From NCBI GenBank assembly GCA_902362595.1, contig CABIXF010000001.1, positions 62,001 to 126,000 on the forward strand: 64,000 bases of DNA, written 5' to 3'. Below the pieces are notes generated by a model. That model was not told the DNA's origin. It saw only the letters and a list, made by a program, of their open reading frames with translations, and did not search any database. This document shows positions 1 to 8,041 of this stretch, piece by piece. The position numbers and the translations under genes are program-made. Each line of letters begins with the position of its first letter. Position 1 is the first letter of the stretch. The DNA is from Bacteroidaceae bacterium (GTDB taxonomy: Bacteria; Bacteroidota; Bacteroidia; Bacteroidales; Bacteroidaceae).

Positions 1-2005
1 CCGCTTTCTTGCAGTAGCGCACGCTTTGGTCACAGGTGAAAGGTTTTCCATTGACGGTGATACGAGTCAGTAGGATTTGGACAGGCTGTTCTTTCTCATG
101 GATGATGGCAGGCTGACATTCACCGATTCCGTCATTCCCTCCCAGCAGGATGGTGTGATGCTGTGAATCATAGTACACGTGAGTGAAGAGCTGTTCAGCA
201 AGTTGTAAGTGATGAATGTCGTGGGTTGATTTTTCTACCGTCCATATTCCTTGTGTAGTGGAAATCCATATATAGCCTTCAGCTTCTGCCATGGACAGAA
301 TCTGCAGATTGGACGAGTCTGTGAGCTTGATGGCTTGATGTCGTTCCAACCGAGGGTCAATGCAGTACACCATGTTGTGGCTCCCGGCCCAGATGAATCC
401 GGCTTGGTCACACAGAATGAAACTGGGAATCACCTGTTGGTCCGTAGAAAGGGTGTACGAGGTGATATGTCCGTTATTGATGTGCAGTTTTTGTATCTCG
501 TGATTGTATGGCAATATCCAGATATTCCCTACACTGTCGGGCACAATCTGGCTGACGAACATACTTTTGAGTCCGTCTTTGGTCGTGTAGTTTTCGTCAG
601 CAAGGTACAAGTCTCCTTTGCTGTGTATCAGTTTTTGCTTGTCCACCCTGAATATACCTCCCAGGCAGGTACCTATCCATAATTGTCCTTTGGTATCTTC
701 CTGTATGGAATAAGCCCAGTTGGCATTGTAGGTATGCGTACTGTCGGTGATGTGGTAATGAATAAACTGCTGGTTCTGTGGATTGTAGCGTTCGATGCTT
801 CCGTCTGTTGCAATCCATACGTCGTGTTCTCTGTCTTCATAAATGTGGCGGATACGATTGTGTGAAATGGGAAAATCTTTCTTTCCCATTTTATACCACC
901 GGGCTGCAGTGGGGCGGGGAGGTACCAGAATCAGTCCGTCGCTGCCTCCTAACCATCGGTTGCCTTTTGAATCGTTCAGGATAGAATAAAATTGGTTGCC
1001 CTCCCGGCTATCACAGATTTGCCATACCGACGTGAATTTGTGCAGCTTGTTGCTTTGGGCGATGGAAACGCCGTTGTCACTGCCAATCCATACGTTGTGG
1101 TTTTTGTCGGTGAAGATACACCATACAATGTTATTGGTCAATGAATGAGAGTCTCTGGAGTCATGCAGAATGTGAGTGGTATGCGATTGTGGGTAGTTGT
1201 ACACGAAGAGTCCGTTGTCTGTACCGATAAGAAGATGATGGTCGGAATCAAAGTTAAGTGATTTTACGGAGTTGTGTTGAAAGGTGTCAATGGTACGCCC
1301 CTTTTCGTTGGTTAAGTCATAACGGATGAGATTGCCTTCCATACCAATCCATACGCAGTGGGTCAATGTATCTTCCAGAAGTGCATTGATGAACTGGTTT
1401 TTATGGGTCTGGTCGTGTGGAAGCTCGATGCGCCGAAAAAACTTCTCCCCTTTGGATAGAGAACAGAGACCATCGTAGGTACCTACCAAAAGTCGTCCGT
1501 CTGTGAGTTGTAACAGAGAGTAGATGGCGGCATGAGGCAACCCGTGTGTCTCAGGAGTATAGGCTCGTTGCGTATGTTGGTCTAGATGAAAACTGTATAA
1601 GCCATGCAGGGTTCCTATCCACAGGGTCCTTCCGGTAAGCAGCAGGCAACGGGTGTCGTTGGGAAACCGGATGGGAAGTGGGGTATAACGGTCCGTTTGG
1701 TAATCATAGCATAAAATGCCGTTGTCAGTAGCCAGATAGAAAAAATGGCCGTCTTGCACCTCGTCGTATATGCGTACGTTGCTTTCCTGACCGTACACGT
1801 AATGGGTTTGGAAAGTATATCCGTCAAAGCTGAGTAGTCCGGAATTGGTCCCCATCCAGATAAGACCGCTCGAATCTTGCCAAATGGCGTTGACTACAGA
1901 AGCATCCGTATTGGTATGCAATTGCGTCAATTGCGAATAAGATATGGTTTGTGCCTGGAAAATCTCGGACAAAAATAAGGTCAGCAATAGGAGGATAAAA
2001 CGCAT
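1..2005 (-). CDS. Hybrid two-component system (HTCS) regulator, N-terminal sensor part, cut by window edge
   Basis: The gene reads open from an ATG at 2005 to the window edge, giving 668 residues. It starts with a signal peptide (about residues 1-21, hydrophobic run LLLLTLFLS then FQAQ). A long series of Reg_prop beta-propeller blades follows, with repeats of the type W(I/M)GT..GL. The last visible residues (VQILLTRITVNGK) look like the start of the Y_Y_Y domain. In this family the histidine kinase, receiver and AraC-type DNA-binding domains follow; here they lie outside the window. Such proteins sense glycan fragments in the periplasm and switch on a nearby polysaccharide utilization locus, which should be to the left. 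The sensor layout matches the complete HTCS at 37601-41746. Confidence 0.9.
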   Translation of the reverse strand, partial: MRFILLLLTLFLSEIFQAQTISYSQLTQLHTNTDASVVNAIWQDSSGLIWMGTNSGLLSFDGYTFQTHYVYGQESNVRIYDEVQDGHFFYLATDNGILCYDYQTDRYTPLPIRFPNDTRCLLLTGRTLWIGTLHGLYSFHLDQHTQRAYTPETHGLPHAAIYSLLQLTDGRLLVGTYDGLCSLSKGEKFFRRIELPHDQTHKNQFINALLEDTLTHCVWIGMEGNLIRYDLTNEKGRTIDTFQHNSVKSLNFDSDHHLLIGTDNGLFVYNYPQSHTTHILHDSRDSHSLTNNIVWCIFTDKNHNVWIGSDNGVSIAQSNKLHKFTSVWQICDSREGNQFYSILNDSKGNRWLGGSDGLILVPPRPTAARWYKMGKKDFPISHNRIRHIYEDREHDVWIATDGSIERYNPQNQQFIHYHITDSTHTYNANWAYSIQEDTKGQLWIGTCLGGIFRVDKQKLIHSKGDLYLADENYTTKDGLKSMFVSQIVPDSVGNIWILPYNHEIQKLHINNGHITSYTLSTDQQVIPSFILCDQAGFIWAGSHNMVYCIDPRLERHQAIKLTDSSNLQILSMAEAEGYIWISTTQGIWTVEKSTHDIHHLQLAEQLFTHVYYDSQHHTILLGGNDGIGECQPAIIHEKEQPVQILLTRITVNGKPFTCDQSVRYCKKA

Positions 2006-2038
2006 ATTTTTATATAATTGTTTTCAGGGATGTGACTA

Positions 2039-2069
2039 CAAAGATAGTTCCTTTATCTATAAATACAAA
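2039..2069 (-). promoter_or_regulatory. Bacteroides-type promoter for the HTCS gene
   Basis: On the minus strand TATCTTTG (2039-2046) matches TAnnTTTG, and TTTG (2066-2069) lies 19 bases upstream as the -33 element. The box is about 34 bases before the HTCS start codon. Confidence 0.75.
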
Positions 2070-2180
2070 CTTTATGGGTAAAGAAACATATTGTGAATTG
2101 TTGTTTTTCTTAATGCCTTTTAAAGCAGAGATTGAAATTCTTAATCTATGTTATAAAACATGTGTAAGCGCACACAATAC

Positions 2181-2210
2181 TTGCATAATTTCAGAAAGTC
2201 CGTACCTTTG
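2181..2210 (+). promoter_or_regulatory. Bacteroides-type promoter upstream of the methyltransferase gene
   Basis: TTG (2181-2183) and TACCTTTG (2203-2210) are 19 bases apart, a full -33/-7 match. The gene starts at 2341, so the leader would be about 125 bases. It contains the terminator-like hairpin at 2254-2278. Apart from this, the promoter at 2039-2069 and the hairpin, nothing else was recognised in 2006-2340. Confidence 0.7.
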
Positions 2211-2253
2211 CATCGTGTTTTTCATAGTATTAGATTTAAGGTTAACAAAGGTT

Positions 2254-2278
2254 GGAGTTCAGCGGAACTCCTTTTTTT
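2254..2278 (+). terminator. Terminator-like hairpin inside a 5' leader
   Basis: GGAGTT (2254-2259) pairs with AACTCC (2266-2271) over a six-base loop and is followed by seven Ts. It lies about 40 bases after the predicted transcription start and 62 bases before the next start codon. It could be an attenuator, or it could end a short RNA of about 60 bases. Confidence 0.55.
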
Positions 2279-2340
2279 ATGCCTTTATCTGAACAAAGGG
2301 AAACACCGCAGCTTGAACAGATTAGTTAAAGAACAGAAGA

Positions 2341-3540
2341 ATGGCCGAACTTTCACCCGAAACGCTACAGTTTATCCGTGCACATCGTACAGAGGATGTG
2401 CGTACCTTGGCCTTGCAGGCCCGTAAATATCCGCAGGTAGATATGGCGGCGGCTGTGGTGCAGATTGCCGGCTGGAAGATTGCCGAGAAGAAAGTGCCCC
2501 TTTGGGCGCAGACCGAGGGCATCCGGTATCCGGCCCACCTGTCTATGGAACAGTGTTCTTCGGAAATCACGGCCCGATACAAGGCTTCGTGGCTGAAAGG
2601 CGATACGATGGTCGATTTGACGGGCGGACTGGGGGTAGACTGTTCTTTCCTGGCACGAAACTTCCGGAAAGTGGATTATGTGGAGCGGCAGGAAGTGCTT
2701 TGTGAACTGGCCCGCCATAATTTTCCGTTGCTCGGTTTGCCGCAAGTCACGGTGCATGAGGCGGATGGCGTGGACTATCTGCAGCAGATGGAACCGGTGG
2801 ACTGCCTGTTTCTGGACCCGGCCCGTCGTGACAGTCAGGGAGGAAAGACTGTGGCCATTGCCGACTGTGAACCGGATGTGCAGAAACTGGAACCGTTGTT
2901 GGTAGAGAAAGGACGCACGGTGGTGGTGAAACTTTCACCCATGCTCGATATCTTTTCTTCGCTGCGAGAGTTGAAATACATCCGTCAGATTCACGTAGTA
3001 GCTGTGAATAACGAGTGCAAAGAGTTGCTCGTAGTACTCCAAAAACCGGAAAAATCGGCTTCAGAAGCCTCAGGAGAGCTGTGGATAAGTTGTGAACAGG
3101 CTGTTAATAACTTTTTGACGGAACCGTTTGTCTTCACTTATGCACAGGAGAAAGAAGCCCGTTGTCCGCTGGCGGAAGAAGTGGGGAATTACCTTTATGA
3201 ACCGGGGGCAGCCTTGTTGAAAGCAGGACCTTACCGCCTGTTGGGAGCGCGTTTCGGTCTCCAGAAACTGCATGTGAACAGTCATTTGTATACGTCGGAG
3301 GCGTTGGTCGACTTTCCGGGACGCCGTTTCCGGGTGCTGGAAGTGTCTGGTTTCGGGAAGAAGAAACTGAAACAGATGCTGCAAGGAGTGGACAAGGCCA
3401 ACCTGACGGTACGTAATTTCCCGGCGTCGGTGGCGGAACTCCGGAAAAAATGGAAATTGAAGGAAGGCGGCGACGTGTATCTGTTTGCCACTACCTTGGA
3501 AGGCGACCGACACGTGGTCATCAAATGTGTCAAGGCATAG
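2341..3540 (+). CDS. Class I SAM-dependent methyltransferase with THUMP-like domain (PG_1098 family)
   Basis: The product has 399 residues. A Rossmann methyltransferase core carries the SAM loop VDLTGGLGVD (91-100) and a DPARRD motif near residue 158. In this position the motif resembles the catalytic-loop region of RNA and DNA base methyltransferases. The C-terminal 150 residues fit the ferredoxin-like/THUMP-like domain typical of the Bacteroidetes PG_1098 family, which suggests an RNA substrate. The exact target is not known from sequence. It is a single gene with its own promoter and terminator. The ATG at 2341 follows AAGAACAGAAGA and begins the conserved N-terminal helix. Confidence 0.8.
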   Translation: MAELSPETLQFIRAHRTEDVRTLALQARKYPQVDMAAAVVQIAGWKIAEKKVPLWAQTEGIRYPAHLSMEQCSSEITARYKASWLKGDTMVDLTGGLGVDCSFLARNFRKVDYVERQEVLCELARHNFPLLGLPQVTVHEADGVDYLQQMEPVDCLFLDPARRDSQGGKTVAIADCEPDVQKLEPLLVEKGRTVVVKLSPMLDIFSSLRELKYIRQIHVVAVNNECKELLVVLQKPEKSASEASGELWISCEQAVNNFLTEPFVFTYAQEKEARCPLAEEVGNYLYEPGAALLKAGPYRLLGARFGLQKLHVNSHLYTSEALVDFPGRRFRVLEVSGFGKKKLKQMLQGVDKANLTVRNFPASVAELRKKWKLKEGGDVYLFATTLEGDRHVVIKCVKA

Positions 3541-3574
3541 GCCTCTACTCGAAAATTGTCAAAAAATCATACAG

Positions 3575-3606
3575 CGGGTGTCTAATTTTTAGACACCCGT
3601 TTTTTA
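3575..3606 (+). terminator. Intrinsic terminator of the methyltransferase gene
   Basis: CGGGTGTCT (3575-3583) and AGACACCCG (3591-3599) form a perfect 9-bp stem with a seven-base AT loop, followed by a run of Ts. Confidence 0.9.
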
Positions 3607-3648
3607 TAGGCGTTTTATTACTTGTTGATAATCAGCTATTTAAAAGAT

Positions 3649-3664
3649 TGGCACGGACTTTGTA
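3649..3664 (+). promoter_or_regulatory. Sigma-54 (RpoN) type -24/-12 promoter
   Basis: TGGCAC (3649-3654), five bases, then TTGTA (3660-3664) fits the consensus TGGCAC-N5-TTGCA with one change. The GG at 3650-3651 and the G at 3662 have the required ten-base spacing. No TAnnTTTG box is visible before the ABC transporter gene at 3727. The match suggests that this export operon is induced by an RpoN activator, whose gene is not in the window. Confidence 0.6.
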
Positions 3665-3726
3665 TAGGATTTAGTGGAAAATAAAATTCCAAAATGAAAA
3701 TATGAATCCTATAAAACGATAAAATT

Positions 3727-4404
3727 ATGATTAAGATTGAAAACCTGACAAAAACGTTCCGTACCACGGAAGTAGAGACACTGGCACTGAATAAAGTAAG
3801 TTTGGAGGTAAGAGACAAGGAATTTGTAGCTATCATGGGACCTTCCGGATGCGGAAAGTCTACCTTATTGAATATTATGGGGCTGCTGGACAATCCGACT
3901 TCGGGAAGCTATTTCCTCGACGGAAAGGAAGTGGGCAGCCTGAAAGAAAAAGACCGTACCAACGTGCGCAAGGGAAACATCGGTTTCGTGTTCCAGAGCT
4001 TCAACCTGATTGACGAGTTGAACGTGTTTGAGAACATCGAACTTCCGCTGACGTACCTGAAGGTGCCTTCTGAAGAACGGAAACGCCGGGTGAATGAAAT
4101 CATGCAGCGGATGAACATCAGCCACCGTGCAAAGCACTATCCGCAACAGCTCTCCGGTGGTCAGCAACAGCGTGTGGCCATTGCCCGTGCCGTGGTTTCC
4201 GGACCGAAGATTATCCTGGCCGACGAGCCGACCGGTAACCTGGACTCCAAGAACGGACAGGAAGTGATGGAATTGCTGACCGAACTGAATAAGGAAGGAA
4301 CCACCATTGTGATGGTGACACACAGCCAGCGTGACGCAGGTTTTGCCGGACGTGTCATCAACCTGTTCGATGGCCAGATTGTGGCTTCTATTGCGGAAAT
4401 GTAA
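3727..4404 (+). CDS. ABC transporter ATP-binding protein, MacB/LolD type
   Basis: The 225-residue protein is a single nucleotide-binding domain. It has Walker A GPSGCGKST (38-46), the Q-loop near residue 90, the signature LSGGQ (142-146) and Walker B with ILADEPTGNLD (163-173). This sequence style (LolD/MacB/FtsE) powers FtsX-fold permeases that move lipoproteins, peptides or drugs, or transmit mechanical force, rather than importers with binding proteins. The permease gene follows after 12 bases, so the two form one transporter. The operon lies behind a sigma-54-like promoter, consistent with an envelope-stress or export role. The substrate is unknown. Confidence 0.92.
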   Translation: MIKIENLTKTFRTTEVETLALNKVSLEVRDKEFVAIMGPSGCGKSTLLNIMGLLDNPTSGSYFLDGKEVGSLKEKDRTNVRKGNIGFVFQSFNLIDELNVFENIELPLTYLKVPSEERKRRVNEIMQRMNISHRAKHYPQQLSGGQQQRVAIARAVVSGPKIILADEPTGNLDSKNGQEVMELLTELNKEGTTIVMVTHSQRDAGFAGRVINLFDGQIVASIAEM

Positions 4405-4416
4405 AAACGGTGCTTT

Positions 4417-6792
4417 ATGAAACGTGCATTGAAAGGACTGTTTCGAAAAGGTGAGGCCAATGTGGTCAAGATTGTCTGCCTGAGCGTGGGACTGGCCATC
4501 GGGCTGGTTATGCTGGCAGAGGTCATTTTCGAACGGTCGTATGATAACTTCTTGCCGGGGTTGAAAGAAACTTACCGGGTGGAAGAACGCTACAAACAGA
4601 AAGACACCGACTGGAGAGAGCATGAGCAGACTCCTGGTGCCATCGGACCGGGGTTGCAGCGCTATTGTCCGGCGGTGGAAGTGGCCACCCGTTTCACGGG
4701 AATTGGGTCGATGACGCTGACGACGGAAGACCATAAAGAATTGGAGGGGCAGGCTTGGTTTTGCGACAGTACTTTCTTTCGGGTCTTCCCGCGGAAACTG
4801 CTGATGGGCGAGGAGCCTTATACGGGGTTGGAAAAGGCCAACAATGCCTATATCTCTTCCAAACTGCTGGAGGTGGCAGGCGAACAGATTATCGGGAAAA
4901 CATTGTCGTGGAAACAATACCCTGAGTTCCATGTGACCGTGGTCGGGGTGTTCGAGGCTTTTCCCGAGAATACCCATCTGCCACAGATGGATGTGCTCAT
5001 TGCCCTGCCGACCATCGGGCAGGTGTCTTACGATGGAACGAACAACTGGTTGGGAAATGACCGTTACAAGACCTATGTCCGCTTGCGGAAAGGGAGCACT
5101 CCGGATGACTTGAAGGAAGGCATGGACCGCATGCTGGAAGCGAATCATGTGACGGAGGCAATGGAGCGTGCGGGAAATGAGTATGATCTTACTCTCCGCC
5201 CCGTAGCCGAAATATTCACTTCGTCCGATTACAACCGCATCATGAACATCGTGTTTCTGAGTTTTGCGATTATCATGTTGCTGGTGGCTGTACTGAACTA
5301 TATCCTGCTGGTGGTTTCGTCCATGGTGAGCCGTGCCAAGGCCATTGCCACTTACCGTTGCTACGGGGCCGGGAGCGGCGACATTTACCGGATGATTCTT
5401 TCCGAGTCGTTGCTGCACGGACTGATCAGTCTGGCTCTGGCCGTATTGATTATTTTCGGCTTGCAGGATTTCCTGCAAGAACAGGTCGGACACAGTCTGG
5501 AGTCACTTTTCCCCTTGTCTACCGTATGGGTCTGTCTGGCAGTAACGGCCGGAGTGATTCTGCTTTGTGGAGTGATGCCGGGCTATCTTTATACCCGTAT
5601 ACCGGTGACCTACGCTTATCGTCGTTACACGGAAAACAAACGGAGGTGGAAACTGGGATTGCTGTGCTTGCAGTTTGCGTTGACCACATTCTTTGTCTGC
5701 CTGCTGACGGTCATAGGCTTGGAGTATAACACTTTGATGAATTTCAACCCCGGATTTGAATACCGGAACACTTTGTATACCAAATTGTCGGGCACCGAGA
5801 TGGTGGAACGGGAACGCTGTGTGCAGGAGTTGAAAAAACTGCCAGAGGTAAAGGCGGTTACCTGGGGTTACCAGCTCCTGTCGGATCATTGCAGTGGAAA
5901 CAATGTGTACAATCCCGAAACAGAAGAAGAATACATGAACATTGCTGATATGTATTATGTAGGTCCCGATTATCACAAGGCTTTCCAGATTCCGGTTATC
6001 GAAGGAAATGTGTTTACCCCTACGCTGACAGATTCCTTGTCGCAGCAGGTGATGGTGAGTCGTCGGTTCGTGGAGCGTATGAAAACACTGGCCGGATGGA
6101 CAGGCTCTCCCATTGGGAAGACGGTATGTATTACTGAACACGCGGATCACGGAACCATTGCTATTGTTTGTGGGGTGTATGAGGATATTCACTTAGGCTC
6201 TCAAGTGATGGAAGAGCATGACGAGCGTCCTACTGTGATGTTCTATAGGAGTAAACCTTGGGGCTATTTGTATGTAGCCTTGAATCGGATGTCGCCTGAA
6301 GCGATGAAAGAAGTACAGCAAGTAATCGACCGAACGGTTGCTTCTCAGCAGTTGAAGGTGTACAGCCTGTCGCTAGAGATGGGCAACTTGTACAATGGAG
6401 TGTTGCACGTGCGTAACAGTGTACTTTTTGCGGGCCTGTGTATCCTGATTATTGCTCTGACGGGACTGGTGGCATATGTGCGCGATGAAGTGTCACGCCG
6501 CCGGGCGGAAATCGCCATCCGCATCATCCACGGGGCTTCGATGGCCGACGTGCAGAAAATCTTCCTGCTCGATTTATTGAAGATAGCTCTTCCGGCTGTA
6601 GTGATAGGTGCTTTGTGCGCCTGGAAGGTAGGCGAACAGCTTTTGCAATTGTTTGCTGTCAAGATAGACCTCACGTGGTACCTGTTTGCCGGATGTATCC
6701 TTATCGTATGTCTGGTAGTGTGGCTGGTAGCCTTCGGGCTGGTATGGAAAGCGGCACGGGCCAATCCAACTGAAAATCTGAAAACAGAATAA
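4417..6792 (+). CDS. ABC transporter permease, duplicated FtsX/MacB type
   Basis: The protein has 791 residues. A transmembrane segment near residues 19-39 is followed by a periplasmic MacB-PCD-like domain, three membrane helices (about 275-390), a second N-terminal helix (about 412-435), a second periplasmic domain, and three C-terminal helices (about 670-785). It is therefore two FtsX half-permeases fused in one chain, an arrangement common in Bacteroidetes. It pairs with the ATPase encoded just upstream. The first half is short in its cytoplasmic loops, so the two halves may not be equivalent. The transported substrate cannot be deduced. Confidence 0.9.
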   Translation: MKRALKGLFRKGEANVVKIVCLSVGLAIGLVMLAEVIFERSYDNFLPGLKETYRVEERYKQKDTDWREHEQTPGAIGPGLQRYCPAVEVATRFTGIGSMTLTTEDHKELEGQAWFCDSTFFRVFPRKLLMGEEPYTGLEKANNAYISSKLLEVAGEQIIGKTLSWKQYPEFHVTVVGVFEAFPENTHLPQMDVLIALPTIGQVSYDGTNNWLGNDRYKTYVRLRKGSTPDDLKEGMDRMLEANHVTEAMERAGNEYDLTLRPVAEIFTSSDYNRIMNIVFLSFAIIMLLVAVLNYILLVVSSMVSRAKAIATYRCYGAGSGDIYRMILSESLLHGLISLALAVLIIFGLQDFLQEQVGHSLESLFPLSTVWVCLAVTAGVILLCGVMPGYLYTRIPVTYAYRRYTENKRRWKLGLLCLQFALTTFFVCLLTVIGLEYNTLMNFNPGFEYRNTLYTKLSGTEMVERERCVQELKKLPEVKAVTWGYQLLSDHCSGNNVYNPETEEEYMNIADMYYVGPDYHKAFQIPVIEGNVFTPTLTDSLSQQVMVSRRFVERMKTLAGWTGSPIGKTVCITEHADHGTIAIVCGVYEDIHLGSQVMEEHDERPTVMFYRSKPWGYLYVALNRMSPEAMKEVQQVIDRTVASQQLKVYSLSLEMGNLYNGVLHVRNSVLFAGLCILIIALTGLVAYVRDEVSRRRAEIAIRIIHGASMADVQKIFLLDLLKIALPAVVIGALCAWKVGEQLLQLFAVKIDLTWYLFAGCILIVCLVVWLVAFGLVWKAARANPTENLKTE

Positions 6793-6830
6793 ATAGAATG
6801 TATAACTATAAAAATAAAGGAGATAGAATA

Positions 6831-7733
6831 ATGAAAACCAGAATGAACATACTCACATTGGCTTGTGCCTTGACCTGTTTCAGCTGTATAGGAACTGCTC
6901 ATACTATTCAGCCGAGTAAAAACTACCAGACGGAAAAACGTTCTTTGGGTGATATACGGGAAGTGTCTACACTTTCTTCCATTGATGTGGTGTATCATCA
7001 GACTTCCGGCAGTCCGTATGCAGAAATCTATGCTTCAGACAATGTCATGCCCTATGTGGTACTGAAGGAGTCAAAAGGTGAACTGAGGGTTTATTATCAG
7101 GACGGTACCAGCATCCAGGGTGAGAACCGTTGCCGGGTAGATGTATATGCGCCCTCTGTCAGTCGCTTTACCACGATGGCTTCCGGTGATATATCTATTC
7201 CCAAAGGATTGAAAACACAGGGAGACATACGTCTCCAGACGAATGCCAGCGGTGATATTGAATGCCCTACGGTACAGTGCAATAGCTTGCAGGCTGAAAT
7301 CAATGCCAGTGGTGACATTGATGTACAGCAGGTCAACTGCCAGAAGTTACAGGCCAGTATCAATGCCAGCGGAGATATGACAGTTCACAAAGCTGTGTGT
7401 CAGCATGCGTCTTTGACCATCAATGCATCCGGCGATTTGGTGGTGCCTAATCTGCAATGTCAGGACATCGTGAAGGCTACGGTCAATGCCAGTGGCGATA
7501 TGGTTATAAAAGGCAGCTGCCAGGAAGCCGTACTTCGTGACAATGCCTCCGGTGATTTGGCGGCAGATAACCTGAAAGCCGTTAAAGTCGATGCGGCTGT
7601 ATATGGTTCGGGTGATTTGTCTTGTCGTGCTTCCCGTTCTATTACGGCAAGGACGTATGGCAGCGGAAGTATCAGCTATGCCGGTAACCCCTCTCAGGTA
7701 GTAACCGAAGGAAAACACATCTATAAAAAATAA
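6831..7733 (+). CDS. Head-GIN domain (DUF2807) exported beta-helix protein
   Basis: The start at 6831 is preferred over an in-frame ATG at 6798, because AAAGGAG lies just before it and the product then begins with a signal peptide (MKTRMNILTLACALTCFSC). A cysteine at residue 19 may make it a lipoprotein. From about residue 100 the protein is a ladder of short repeats around the words NASGD and GSGD, spaced about 15-23 residues apart. This pattern is typical of the right-handed beta-helix of the head-GIN family (DUF2807, putative auto-transporter adhesin). It is the last gene of the ABC transporter operon and ends at a strong terminator. Its role may be envelope-related; no enzyme motif is visible. 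Confidence 0.85.
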   Translation: MKTRMNILTLACALTCFSCIGTAHTIQPSKNYQTEKRSLGDIREVSTLSSIDVVYHQTSGSPYAEIYASDNVMPYVVLKESKGELRVYYQDGTSIQGENRCRVDVYAPSVSRFTTMASGDISIPKGLKTQGDIRLQTNASGDIECPTVQCNSLQAEINASGDIDVQQVNCQKLQASINASGDMTVHKAVCQHASLTINASGDLVVPNLQCQDIVKATVNASGDMVIKGSCQEAVLRDNASGDLAADNLKAVKVDAAVYGSGDLSCRASRSITARTYGSGSISYAGNPSQVVTEGKHIYKK

Positions 7734-7754
7734 AATCTCTCTTTTTAATGGGCA

Positions 7755-7790
7755 GGGTGAAAAGGCTGTGAAGTTTTTTCACCCTTTTTT
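7755..7790 (+). terminator. Intrinsic terminator of the ABC/head-GIN operon
   Basis: GGGTGAAAA (7755-7763) pairs with TTTTCACCC (7776-7784) and is followed by six Ts. Confidence 0.88.
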
Positions 7791-7882
7791 GTGTAAGGTA
7801 AAATCAGAATGGCTACCTGATTTGTAGATGTGTAGGCTTTGTTTGAGACAATGTAAGGGAAGTAATTGAACAACGTTTTTGT

Positions 7883-7984
7883 ATGTTTTAGGTTTCTCCT
7901 TGCAGAACCGTATGTTTCCCTGACGTGAAACGTACGGTTCTACCGAGAGAAACATACGTTTCACGTAAGGGAAACATAAAAAAG
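7883..7984. repeat. Array of 14-bp palindromes with exact 22-bp period
   Basis: Palindrome-like units of the form GAAAC-NTAC-GTTTC start at 7905 (GAACCGTATGTTTC), 7927 (GAAACGTACGGTTC), 7949 (GAAACATACGTTTC) and 7971 (GAAACATA, half unit). Another half unit ends in GTTTC at 7892-7896, in the same register. Each unit of 14 bases is separated by 8 unlike bases, so the period is 22. Neighbouring units can also pair with each other. No credible gene lies in 7734-8041. Confidence 0.75.
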
Positions 7985-8041
7985 AAAAGTATATGTAACT
8001 TTCTTTGTAGGCACGTTCTTGACTTTTGTCCAGAAGATGAT

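Noticed and set aside
3865..5493. Open frame of 542 codons on the minus strand opposite the ABC transporter genes
   Set aside because: It is the antisense of clear ABC ATPase and permease genes, and its product shows no domain.
7883..7984. CRISPR array
   Set aside because: The repeats are 14 bases with 8-base gaps, far too short, and no cas genes are near. The same holds for 33435-33516.
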